This document shows positions 1 through 5,571 of a stretch of DNA of 8,909 nt, in pieces. A program made the position numbers and the translations under genes. Numbering within the stretch: the stretch's first letter is position 1; the number at the start of each line of letters is the position of its first letter. Source of the DNA: Candidatus Saccharimonadota bacterium (GTDB lineage: Bacteria > Patescibacteriota > Saccharimonadia > Saccharimonadales > UBA4665); the NCBI GenBank assembly GCA_029288335.1, contig JARIHJ010000042.1, forward strand, positions 1 through 8,909. Reading direction: 5' to 3'. The notes under the pieces were generated by a model, which was not told the origin of the DNA, made no database searches, and saw only the letters and a program-made list of their open reading frames with translations.

Positions 1-74
1 CACTAGAGGCTGAAGGCGTAGAAGTTTCCGAGGACTATAAAGTTGATATCAAAAACCTGCTCTGGCAGCCGTAA
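1..74 (+). CDS. C-terminal end of an unidentified protein (partial)
   Basis: An open frame enters from the left edge (codons in phase with base 3) and ends at TAA 72-74. It encodes 23 visible residues, beginning LEAEGVEVSEDYKVDIKN and ending LLWQP. The tail is acidic and hydrophilic and would fit the end of a soluble protein, but it is too short to assign a family. The next gene starts 29 bases downstream behind its own -10-like element, so this gene is probably the end of a separate transcript. It could be a chance frame, although the absence of stops and sensible composition argue for a real gene. Confidence 0.5.
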   Translation, partial: LEAEGVEVSEDYKVDIKNLLWQP

Positions 75-87
75 ACCCTAGCGACTG

Positions 88-96
88 TGCTAGCAT
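88..96 (+). promoter_or_regulatory. Extended -10 promoter for the ABC-miaA operon
   Basis: TGC TAGCAT (TG at 88-89, hexamer 91-96) matches an extended -10 (TGnTATAAT, 4/6 in the hexamer). It ends 7 bases before the ATG at 104, so transcription would begin at or next to the start codon. No convincing -35 box is seen, and there is no clear Shine-Dalgarno, which fits a leaderless mRNA. The same layout recurs at 2449 and 4885. Confidence 0.45.
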
Positions 97-103
97 AAGA
101 GCT

Positions 104-811
104 ATGAAAGCCATAGAGGTGAGGGGCTTATGCGTGCAAAAACAAAAAAGCGAAATCCTGCACGCTGTTAGTTTTGCCGTTGAGCAGGGTAGGATTGTCG
201 GCCTAATTGGTCCGCCCGGCGCCGGCAAGACCACACTGATACGCTCGCTAGTTGGCTTGCAAAAAATCACTGGTGGCAGGGTGGCGGTTTTGGGTCGACG
301 GGCTGGCAGTGTTAGCTTGCGTGGACAGATTGGCTATATGGCCCAGAGCTCGGCAATTTATGATGACTTAACGGTTCGGCAAAATTTGCATTACTTTGCC
401 AGTGTGTTACATCTCGCCAAAGCCGATGCTGACGAAATTATTAGCCGAGTCGAACTAACTCATCAGGCCGACCAGCTGGTCGGCAACTTGTCGGGTGGGC
501 AAAGAACTCGCGTTTCGCTAGCGATTGCGCTACTCGGCCAGCCGCCGCTGTTAGTACTTGACGAGCCGACAGTTGGGCTTGATCCTAGGCTACGACTTGA
601 TCTGTGGCAGGGTTTTCGGTCGCTGGCCAAGGCTGGCACGACAATCATAGTCTCCAGTCACGTGATGGGCGAAGCGAGCAATTGCGACGAGCTGTTGCTC
701 ATAAACAGGGGCAGGCTACTGGCGCACAAATCGCCCCACGAACTATGCAGCCAGACTGGCAGCAGGAGTGTAGAGGAGGCGTTTCTGAAGTTGACAGAGG
801 TAGAGCGATGA
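104..811 (+). CDS. ABC-2 type exporter, ATP-binding subunit
   Basis: This 235-residue cytoplasmic ATPase would power the membrane protein encoded next to it. All nucleotide-binding motifs are intact: Walker A GPPGAGKT (36-43), Q-loop Gln81, signature LSGGQ (129-133), Walker B LLVLDE (149-154), D-loop GLDP (158-161) and H-loop His186. The C-terminal stretch SVEEAFLKLTEVER resembles the 'LEE-F-L-LT' ending common in ATPases of ABC-2 exporters (DrrA/YadG-like). The TGA stop overlaps the ATG of the permease gene (ATGA), so the two are translationally coupled. There is little Shine-Dalgarno signal before ATG 104; the extended -10 just upstream suggests a leaderless message. The substrate cannot be told from sequence; drug, lipid or polysaccharide export are all possible. 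Confidence 0.93.
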   Translation: MKAIEVRGLCVQKQKSEILHAVSFAVEQGRIVGLIGPPGAGKTTLIRSLVGLQKITGGRVAVLGRRAGSVSLRGQIGYMAQSSAIYDDLTVRQNLHYFASVLHLAKADADEIISRVELTHQADQLVGNLSGGQRTRVSLAIALLGQPPLLVLDEPTVGLDPRLRLDLWQGFRSLAKAGTTIIVSSHVMGEASNCDELLLINRGRLLAHKSPHELCSQTGSRSVEEAFLKLTEVER

Positions 812-1530
812 AAACGCTAGCTACCGCCAAGCGGGTTTTACTCCAGTTGGTGCACGATCCGCGTACGCTAGCACTTATTGTGGTAGCGCCGTGCCTGTTC
901 TTGACGATTTTACGCTATATGCTGGATACGCAGTTAGTTACTTTCAACCGGATTGGTACGCTGATGTTGGGTATTTTTCCGAGCATTTTGATGTTTATAA
1001 TTGCTTCGATTGCGATGTTACGCGAGCGCCGTTCGGGGACACTGGAGCGGTTAATGACCTTACCACTAGCGAAGCTCAGCCTGTTAGTTGGCTACGGATT
1101 GGCGCTAGCGATTATGACAATCATTCAAGTTTTGGCGGTGGTGGTATTAGCGGTCTTTGGACTCGGTCTTAGCATTGGCCACTTTGGGGCGTTGTTGGGA
1201 GTAGCGCTGTGTAGCGGCTGGCTGGGTGTGGCGTTAGGCCTGTTTGCTAGTGCTTTTGCTCGGAGCGAATTCCAAGCAGTGCAATTTATGCCGGCATTTG
1301 TTTTGCCGCAGCTCCTACTGTCTGGTTTTTTTGTGCCGAGAGGCGCAATGCAGGTATTTTTACAATGGTTATCAGATGTATTGCCCTTAACTTATGTAGT
1401 CGAGGCTATTCAATCTGTTGTAGTGAATACTATTGATGTCCACAAGCTGGCGCTGGACTTGATAGTCATTTTTGCTTTTATTGTCGCTGCTCTAGCGGCT
1501 GGTGCGCTAACCCTAAAACGGCAAAGTTAG
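808..1530 (+). CDS. ABC-2 type exporter, permease subunit
   Basis: This 240-residue integral membrane protein is the transport channel partner of the preceding ATPase. About six hydrophobic segments are visible: roughly 20-38, 51-71, 92-120, 124-150, 157-177 and 215-236. The cytoplasmic coupling region carries the ABC-2 hallmark ERRSGTLERLMTLP (73-86), and the pattern LLLSGFFVPR (169-178) followed by a Pro-Leu-Thr-Tyr stretch is typical of DrrB/YadH-type permeases. The start ATG at 808 overlaps the ATPase stop and has GAGG at 797-800, seven bases upstream. The frame is open back to about 604, but that extension overlaps the ATPase gene and is hydrophilic and unlike any permease. The stop TAG shares one base with the GTG start of miaA. 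Confidence 0.92.
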   Translation: MKTLATAKRVLLQLVHDPRTLALIVVAPCLFLTILRYMLDTQLVTFNRIGTLMLGIFPSILMFIIASIAMLRERRSGTLERLMTLPLAKLSLLVGYGLALAIMTIIQVLAVVVLAVFGLGLSIGHFGALLGVALCSGWLGVALGLFASAFARSEFQAVQFMPAFVLPQLLLSGFFVPRGAMQVFLQWLSDVLPLTYVVEAIQSVVVNTIDVHKLALDLIVIFAFIVAALAAGALTLKRQS

Positions 1531-2411
1531 TGGTCAGTTCTCCACACAAATTGCTTGTTATTGTGGGTGAGACGGCTACCGGTAAATCGGCGCTGGCTAT
1601 GGAGCTAGCCAAGAAGTTTGAGGGGGAAATAATTGGCGCCGACAGTTGGACGGTATACAAAGGCTTCGATATCGGTACGGCTAAACCCAGCCAAGCCGAG
1701 CGGGGTAGTATACCTCACCACTTACTAGATGTAGCTGAACCAAAAGATGGTTTTAGCGCGCCGCAATTCCAGCGGCTAGCGCTCGCGGCCATTGACGATA
1801 TATCTAGGCGCGGCAAATTAGCCATAATGGTGGGTGGTAGCGGTCTGTATGTCGATAGCGTAATTTATAATTACAGTTTCTTGCCTCCCAGCGTGGTGAG
1901 CGAAAGGGCTACGCTAAATGGCTTATCCCTGGCTGAACTGCTAGCAATTGCTCAGGAGAGGCGTTTACCGCTAGAAACCATTGATGCTAGAAATAAGCGC
2001 CGAGTCATTCGGCTTATCGAGAACAATGGGCAAATGCCGACTAGATCGGCCTTAGGCTCCAACACTCTATTGATCGGCGTTTTGCTAGCTCGAGATCAAT
2101 TGGTGACGAGCATTACAGCTAGAGTGGATGAAATGCTGGCTAGTGGGCTGGAGCAGGAAGCGAGAGTGCTAGCACAGAAATATGGTTGGGATTGCGAGCC
2201 ATTAAAGGGTGTGGGTTACAGGGAATGGCAAGGATACTTTAGTGGCAAGCAAACATTGCCTGAGACCAGGGCTAAAATCATAAAATCGACCTTAGATTTA
2301 GCTAAAAAACAAAGGACTTGGTTTAGGCGTAATTCTAGTATTCACTGGCTGACCGACAGAGATAAATTGGCACAAGCTGTTGAGCTAACAACTACACTTT
2401 TGGATAAATAA
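1530..2411 (+). CDS. miaA: tRNA dimethylallyltransferase MiaA
   Basis: MiaA transfers a dimethylallyl group from DMAPP to N6 of A37 in tRNAs that read codons starting with U, improving decoding. The 293-residue length is normal. Visible motifs: P-loop GETATGKS (13-20; family form GPTASGKT), the ADS-xVY segment with catalytic Asp38 (37-43), DIGTAKP (47-53), IPHHLLD (61-67), VGGSGLY (101-107), a NKRRVIR segment, and the C-terminal KGVGYREW and KKQRTWFRR motifs. Trp40 sits where the family usually has Met, Arg or Ser. The GTG start overlaps the permease stop by one base and lacks a Shine-Dalgarno, suggesting coupled translation; TTG at 1551 is an alternative that would leave a very short segment before the P-loop. 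An operon with an exporter is unusual company. The cell must obtain DMAPP from elsewhere; no isoprenoid gene is present here. Confidence 0.95.
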   Translation: MVSSPHKLLVIVGETATGKSALAMELAKKFEGEIIGADSWTVYKGFDIGTAKPSQAERGSIPHHLLDVAEPKDGFSAPQFQRLALAAIDDISRRGKLAIMVGGSGLYVDSVIYNYSFLPPSVVSERATLNGLSLAELLAIAQERRLPLETIDARNKRRVIRLIENNGQMPTRSALGSNTLLIGVLLARDQLVTSITARVDEMLASGLEQEARVLAQKYGWDCEPLKGVGYREWQGYFSGKQTLPETRAKIIKSTLDLAKKQRTWFRRNSSIHWLTDRDKLAQAVELTTTLLDK

Positions 2412-2413
2412 TT

Positions 2414-2441
2414 TTGAACAAATTTAGTAACTTGCTACAAT
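2414..2441 (+). promoter_or_regulatory. Promoter of the winged-helix/MBL-fold operon
   Basis: TTGAAC (2414-2419) and TACAAT (2436-2441) are separated by 16 bases, and TG at 2433-2434 makes an extended -10. The box ends 7 bases before ATG 2449, so the transcript probably starts at the start codon (leaderless). No Shine-Dalgarno is present. Confidence 0.65.
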
Positions 2442-2448
2442 CGACTTG

Positions 2449-3054
2449 ATGATTGAGGACTTATTTGGTTCAAAGACACGAGTTAAGCTGCTGGGATTAT
2501 TTTATGCTAATCCTAACCGCTCGTTTTATGTGCGTGAGATTACCCGGAAGATTGATGAGCAGATCAACTCAGTACGACGTGAACTTGGCAATTTGCTCAA
2601 AATCGGCATCATCACCTCTGATACGAATAATAATAAACTCTATTACGAGGTCAATCAGAAGTTTGAATTTTATAAGCCACTACTAGCAATCTTCGGGCGC
2701 GCCAAATCTGTCACCAGCGGCAAGGCTACTAAATCTGGGATGTCTAGTAAAAGTGACCCGGATGAGGCTGCTTTCGAGTCGCTTGGTAATGTCGAGCTGG
2801 CATTATTCACGGGTCAGTTTACGAGAGATGAGTCGTCTGGAATTGATCTGTTGGTGGTTGGCAGCGTCAACCAAAACAAACTCGACAAATTGGTCAATGA
2901 GCTAGAGGCCAGAGAGTCTAAGGAAATCCGCTACACACTACTGTCTAGAAGTGATTTTGACTACCGGCGGCAGATTAACGACCATTTTTTGACTAGCGTG
3001 ATGAACGCCAAAAAACAGATTATTATTGATAAAAATGAACTAGTGGAGGCTTAG
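2449..3054 (+). CDS. Winged-helix protein with degenerate nucleotidyltransferase domain
   Basis: This is a 201-residue soluble protein. Residues 1-75 look like a winged helix-turn-helix: helix KTRVKLLGLFYANP, then FYVREITRKI, a recognition helix around EQINSVRRELGNLLKIG (37-53), and a wing NNNKLYYEVN. Residues 76-112 are a Ser/Lys-rich linker. Residues 113-185 resemble the MNT/polymerase-beta nucleotidyltransferase fold, but the active site is altered: the family Gly-Ser is GQ (122-123) and the Asp-x-Asp is Gly131-x-Asp133. I infer a DNA-binding or scaffold protein without catalysis. ATG 2449 is chosen over the in-frame TTG at 2446 because the promoter places the transcript start at the ATG. 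The gene overlaps the next by one base, so the two are probably co-translated. The regulated target is unknown. Confidence 0.75.
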   Translation: MIEDLFGSKTRVKLLGLFYANPNRSFYVREITRKIDEQINSVRRELGNLLKIGIITSDTNNNKLYYEVNQKFEFYKPLLAIFGRAKSVTSGKATKSGMSSKSDPDEAAFESLGNVELALFTGQFTRDESSGIDLLVVGSVNQNKLDKLVNELEARESKEIRYTLLSRSDFDYRRQINDHFLTSVMNAKKQIIIDKNELVEA

Positions 3055-3689
3055 TGGAACTACAGTTTTATGGGGCGAACTGTGTTGCTGTCAGCGGTAA
3101 GAACGTGCGGCTGGTTATTGATGATAATCTGGCAAGCTTGGGCGCAAAATCGGTAACAAAAGATAGCGATGTGGTGCTAGTGACCAGCCCAATTATCAAG
3201 CTAGCCGAGAAAGCTAGCCCCAAGCTGCTGATCGATGGCCCGGGTGAATACGAGGTTAGCGATGTGTCGGTTTATGGGATTGCCGCTAGAGGTCATATGG
3301 ATGAGGCTGGAAGCTTAAAAGCGACAATGTACAAGCTGGTTTATAACGAAGTGTCCGTACTGATTACGGGGCACATTTATCCGGAATTATCAGAGCAGCA
3401 GCTCGAGCAAATCGGCGAAGTCGATGCTATGTTAGTACCAGTCGGCGGCAATGGTTATACGCTCGACGCCGTTGGCGCACTCAAATTAGTTAGATCCATC
3501 GAACCTAGACTGGTGATCCCTACTCACTACGATGATAAGAGCTTGAAGTTTGAGGTGCCGCAGCAACCGCTTGGGCAAGCCATAAAGGAGCTGGCGATGG
3601 AACCCCAAGAGACTACCGCTAAGCTGAAGCTCAAGCCGGGAGAGCTATCTGATGTCACCCAGCTGGTGGTGCTAGAAGCCAGCCACTAA
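3054..3689 (+). CDS. Metallo-beta-lactamase-fold protein lacking metal ligands
   Basis: This 211-residue protein resembles the UlaG-like/PF13483 branch of the metallo-beta-lactamase superfamily: MELQFYGANCVAVSGK at the start, DGPGEYEVSDVSVYGI (61-76), GHMDEAG (80-86), and LVPVGG...LDAVGALKLVRS...PRLVIPTHY (127-159). The usual HxHxDH motif after the fourth strand is replaced by SPIIKL (45-50), and the Asp ligand position appears as GH (106-107). Only His81 and His158 remain as plausible ligands, so hydrolase activity is doubtful. The GTG start overlaps the stop of the winged-helix gene (taGTG), with GGAGG at 3045-3049 only four bases upstream. Co-expression with a likewise degenerate nucleotidyltransferase suggests a binding or structural role, but this is inference. 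Confidence 0.75.
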   Translation: MELQFYGANCVAVSGKNVRLVIDDNLASLGAKSVTKDSDVVLVTSPIIKLAEKASPKLLIDGPGEYEVSDVSVYGIAARGHMDEAGSLKATMYKLVYNEVSVLITGHIYPELSEQQLEQIGEVDAMLVPVGGNGYTLDAVGALKLVRSIEPRLVIPTHYDDKSLKFEVPQQPLGQAIKELAMEPQETTAKLKLKPGELSDVTQLVVLEASH

Positions 3690-3724
3690 CTTATAGTCAC
3701 TGTGGTGAGACTAGTCTGAGGAGG

Positions 3725-3916
3725 CTAGGCGATCAGGCCTTTTTTCTTGAGCGTACGGATGGCCTGGGTAGATAGTTTCATCTGGACTTTTTTGCCGTCA
3801 ACGACAATAGTTTTCTTCTGCAAGTTTGGCTTCCAGACCTTCGGTGTGTGGCGTTGAGAAAAGCTGACATTTCTGCCGAATTGCTTACCCTTACCAGTGA
3901 GTTCGCATTTTTGCAC
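3725..3916 (-). CDS. rpmB: 50S ribosomal protein L28 (bL28)
   Basis: L28 is a small basic protein of the large ribosomal subunit. The 63-residue product begins MQKCELTGKGKQFGRNVSFS and continues with the VWKPNLQKKTIVVDGK stretch and the C-terminal LSTQAIRTLKKKG, all typical of bL28. There is a single cysteine (Cys4), so this is the zinc-free form. The start is GTG at 3914-3916, preceded by AGGAG (3926-3930) with nine bases between; the nearby ATG is in another frame. The gene is monocistronic, with its own strong promoter at 3944-3972, and is convergent with the MBL-fold gene (35 bases between stops). No clear intrinsic terminator is seen; a 10-base palindrome (AGACTAGTCT, 3708-3717) lies in the gap. 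Confidence 0.96.
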   Translation of the reverse strand: MQKCELTGKGKQFGRNVSFSQRHTPKVWKPNLQKKTIVVDGKKVQMKLSTQAIRTLKKKGLIA

Positions 3917-3943
3917 TTCTAATTACTCCTAGTTCAATCTGTA

Positions 3944-3972
3944 ATTCTAGCGTTAAAAGGCGGGGAAGTCAA
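3944..3972 (-). promoter_or_regulatory. Promoter of rpmB (L28)
   Basis: On the minus strand TTGACT (3967-3972) and TAGAAT (3944-3949) are separated by exactly 17 bases, a near-consensus housekeeping promoter. Transcription would start near 3937, giving a leader of about 20 bases with an AGGAG Shine-Dalgarno. The -35 box lies only seven bases from the divergent -10 at 3980-3985. Confidence 0.75.
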
Positions 3973-3976
3973 CCGA

Positions 3977-3985
3977 TGTTATACT
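3977..3985 (+). promoter_or_regulatory. Extended -10 promoter of the small ORF/site-2 protease unit
   Basis: TGT TATACT (TG 3977-3978, hexamer 3980-3985, 5/6 match) is an extended -10 with no good -35. The predicted start near 3992 gives a ~20-base leader with GAGGA at 4001-4005 before ATG 4012. Confidence 0.5.
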
Positions 3986-4011
3986 GAGCAGAGCCTATCC
4001 GAGGATAATTT

Positions 4012-4155
4012 ATGAGGTATAAAATGGAGGATTCCCGAGACAGAATAGTTACAGAGAGAGGAGGCATAGTTATCACTACGTTGACGAACGATGTGGCTAT
4101 TCTGGCCGGAAAGGGCTATTTTAGAACCATAAACTTATCTTGGGGTAGGCTCTAA
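4012..4155 (+). CDS. Small hypothetical protein, 47 residues
   Basis: An open frame from ATG 4012 to TAA 4153-4155 encodes a 47-residue basic peptide that starts MRYKMEDSRDRIVTERGG and ends INLSWGRL. GAGGA at 4001-4005 is well placed and an extended -10 lies upstream. The stop directly abuts the ATG of the site-2 protease gene (TAA then ATG with no gap), which suggests translational coupling. The middle (GIVITTLTNDVAILAG) is beta-strand-like rather than a clear membrane helix. Arginine codons are mostly AGG/AGA, somewhat unlike the neighbours. I recognise no family. Alternatively it is only a leader peptide controlling the downstream gene. Confidence 0.5.
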   Translation: MRYKMEDSRDRIVTERGGIVITTLTNDVAILAGKGYFRTINLSWGRL

Positions 4156-4767
4156 ATGTTAGGCGGCCTATCAACTTCAGAAATCATTGTGCTTATCGTA
4201 TCGATTTTGATATCGATGGTAATTCACGAAGCGACGCACGCGCTAGTCGGCTATAAATTGGGCGATACGACGGCGGCTGAAGCTGGCCGGATAAGTCTGA
4301 ATCCCCTGAAGCATATCGACCCGTTTTACACCGTACTGCTGCCGATTATTACTATCGTATTATTTCAAGCGCCAATTTTGGCGGCAAAGCCAGTGCCTTT
4401 TAATCCCGCACGGGTAAAGTTTGGCGAATTTGGTGGCGCCTTAATAGCTGTAGCTGGGCCACTGTCCAATCTGTTGCTGGCGGTCATCGGCGCGCTGATT
4501 CTGCATTCGCTGATATTTGGCTCATTTATGGCTAACGCACTAAGTGTTTTCATAATTTTGAACGCTGCACTATTCGTGTTTAATCTAGTACCGATTCCAC
4601 CACTAGACGGCTCGCGAGTTTTATACGCCTTCGCACCGGAGCCACTGCAGCGGTTTATGGCCGATATGGAGCCTTACGGTCTGTTTATCGTTTTCGGTCT
4701 GGTCCTAATCGGCGGGTTCAGTTACCTGAACCAGATCATCCAAGGGGTTGTAAGTTTCTTGCCATAG
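4156..4767 (+). CDS. Site-2 protease (M50 family) zinc metalloprotease
   Basis: This is a 203-residue membrane-embedded metalloprotease of the compact M50/SpoIVFB-like type, which cleaves substrates within or near the membrane. The zinc motif HEATH (24-28) lies in the first hydrophobic segment (9-31). The second motif FNLVPIPPLDG (142-152) supplies the third ligand, Asp151. Other family signs are a GRISLNPLKHIDP loop (44-56), KPVPFNP (78-84) and GPLSN (101-105). Hydrophobic stretches at about 57-76, 93-121, 126-146 and 173-201 complete the membrane core. There is no PDZ domain, so it is the short form. ATG 4156 follows the small ORF stop without a gap; GGGGTAGG at 4142-4149 may act as a Shine-Dalgarno. 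Its substrate is not evident. The stop lies two bases from the 3' end of the convergent tRNA gene. Confidence 0.92.
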   Translation: MLGGLSTSEIIVLIVSILISMVIHEATHALVGYKLGDTTAAEAGRISLNPLKHIDPFYTVLLPIITIVLFQAPILAAKPVPFNPARVKFGEFGGALIAVAGPLSNLLLAVIGALILHSLIFGSFMANALSVFIILNAALFVFNLVPIPPLDGSRVLYAFAPEPLQRFMADMEPYGLFIVFGLVLIGGFSYLNQIIQGVVSFLP

Positions 4768-4769
4768 GA

Positions 4770-4845
4770 TGGTCGGGGTGACAGGACTTGAACCTGCGAC
4801 CTCACGGCCCCCAGCCGTACGCGCTACCAACTGCGCTACACCCCG
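4770..4845 (-). tRNA. tRNA-Pro (anticodon GGG), CCA encoded
   Basis: The 76 minus-strand bases fold as a standard tRNA with exact canonical numbering. The acceptor stem is CGGGGTG/CACCCCG with the C1-G72 pair characteristic of proline tRNAs. The D arm contains AGTTGG. The anticodon stem is TACGG/CCGTG around loop CTGGGGG, giving anticodon GGG (4810-4812) and G37. The T arm is GCAGG-TTCAAGT-CCTGT. The discriminator is A73, followed by a genomically encoded CCA (4770-4772). It reads CCC and CCU codons. An extended -10 (TGCTAGAAT, 4859-4867) lies upstream on the same strand. The 3' end lies two bases from the site-2 protease stop codon. Confidence 0.97.
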
Positions 4846-4858
4846 AACTTACCTAGAT

Positions 4859-4867
4859 ATTCTAGCA
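4859..4867 (-). promoter_or_regulatory. Extended -10 promoter of tRNA-Pro
   Basis: On the minus strand TGC TAGAAT (hexamer 4859-4864, 5/6) lies 13 bases before the mature tRNA 5' end, so a start near 4852 would leave a ~7-base leader for RNase P to remove. No clear -35 is seen. It lies back-to-back with the plus-strand extended -10 at 4870-4878. Confidence 0.55.
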
Positions 4868-4869
4868 AA

Positions 4870-4878
4870 TGTTAAGAT
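4870..4878 (+). promoter_or_regulatory. Extended -10 promoter of the PCD-RNase H gene
   Basis: TGT TAAGAT (TG 4870-4871, hexamer 4873-4878) ends six bases before ATG 4885, so the transcript would start at the A of the ATG. There is no Shine-Dalgarno. This matches the layouts at 104 and 2449. Confidence 0.5.
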
Positions 4879-4884
4879 ATAAAT

Positions 4885-5568
4885 ATGTGGCAGGAAACTA
4901 AGCACGGCTTGTATAAGCAGTTCAATTTTGAGAATTTTAAGCAAGCCTGGGCTTTTATGGAAAGAGTGGCGGCGCTAGCTGAGGCGCATCAGCACCATCC
5001 GCGCTGGGAAAACGAATGGAATGTAGTGCAGATCTGGCTCATTACACACGAAGGCGGTCAGAAAATTACCGACAAAGATCGCGAACTGGCAGCGGCTATC
5101 GACCAGCTACTAAGTGATAAACCGCCGGTAACACCGAAAGCCGCCAGTGTGAAGCACAGTAAGGTTAAGCTCTACGCTGATGGCGGCTCGCGCGGCAATC
5201 CGGGGCCGAGTGCTAGCGGTTACGTCATCCTGGACCTCGAAGATAACGTACTAGTCGACAAGGGAGTGTATCTGGGGATCACTACAAACAATCAGGCCGA
5301 ATATACTGCACTTAAGCTGGCGCTTGAAGACTGCCAGCGGCTTGGCGCGCACGAAGTCCAGGTCTATATGGACAGCCTGTTGGTCGTCAACCAAATGAAA
5401 GGCATCTTCAAGATTAAAAACCGTGATCTCTGGCCAATCCATGACGCTATTAAGCAGCTGGCTGGTGGCTTCAAGAAGATTAGCTTCCAGCACGTTCCGC
5501 GCGAACTTAACAAGCTAGCCGACGCCGCCGTCAATCGCGCCCTCGACGAGCAACTGAAAATTACTTGA
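4885..5568 (+). CDS. Fusion: pterin-4a-carbinolamine dehydratase + ribonuclease HI
   Basis: This 227-residue soluble protein joins two domains. Residues 1-78 are a complete pterin-4a-carbinolamine dehydratase (PCD/DCoH fold): FNFENFKQAWAFM, AEAHQHHPRW with the paired His37-His38, Trp45 and the later TH-EGG with His55. Residues 93-223 are an RNase HI of the RVT_3/YpeP-like type: YADGGSRGNPGP with Asp99, NNQAEY with Glu139, YMDS with Asp163, and HVPRELNKLADAAVN with Asp213, so the DEDD active site is complete. A short Pro/Lys linker (79-92) joins them. PCD dehydrates 4a-hydroxy-tetrahydrobiopterin; RNase HI cuts RNA in RNA-DNA hybrids. No pterin-dependent hydroxylase is nearby, so the role of the first domain is open; it could act as a dimerisation or binding module. 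The start follows an extended -10 and is probably leaderless. The stop TGA is three bases from the convergent rnpB 3' end. Confidence 0.92.
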   Translation: MWQETKHGLYKQFNFENFKQAWAFMERVAALAEAHQHHPRWENEWNVVQIWLITHEGGQKITDKDRELAAAIDQLLSDKPPVTPKAASVKHSKVKLYADGGSRGNPGPSASGYVILDLEDNVLVDKGVYLGITTNNQAEYTALKLALEDCQRLGAHEVQVYMDSLLVVNQMKGIFKIKNRDLWPIHDAIKQLAGGFKKISFQHVPRELNKLADAAVNRALDEQLKIT

Positions 5569-5571
5569 AAA

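Noticed and set aside
604..807. Upstream extension of the permease frame
   Set aside because: It overlaps the ATPase gene in another frame and is hydrophilic and unlike ABC-2 permeases; ATG 808 with GAGG and the ATGA overlap is the natural start.
891..1172. Plus-strand open frame inside the permease gene
   Set aside because: Shadow frame fully inside a clear membrane protein gene; no homology-like features.
2446..2448. TTG start for the winged-helix gene
   Set aside because: The promoter puts the transcript start at about 2448-2449, and ATG follows directly.
3694..3717. Intrinsic terminator between the MBL-fold gene and L28
   Set aside because: Only a weak, bulged stem and a 10-base palindrome are present, with no T run on either strand.
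809..5568. UGA recoded as glycine (Gracilibacteria/SR1 code)
   Set aside because: UGA ends the ABC ATPase and the RNase H fusion exactly where the families end, and no in-frame UGA is needed inside any gene.
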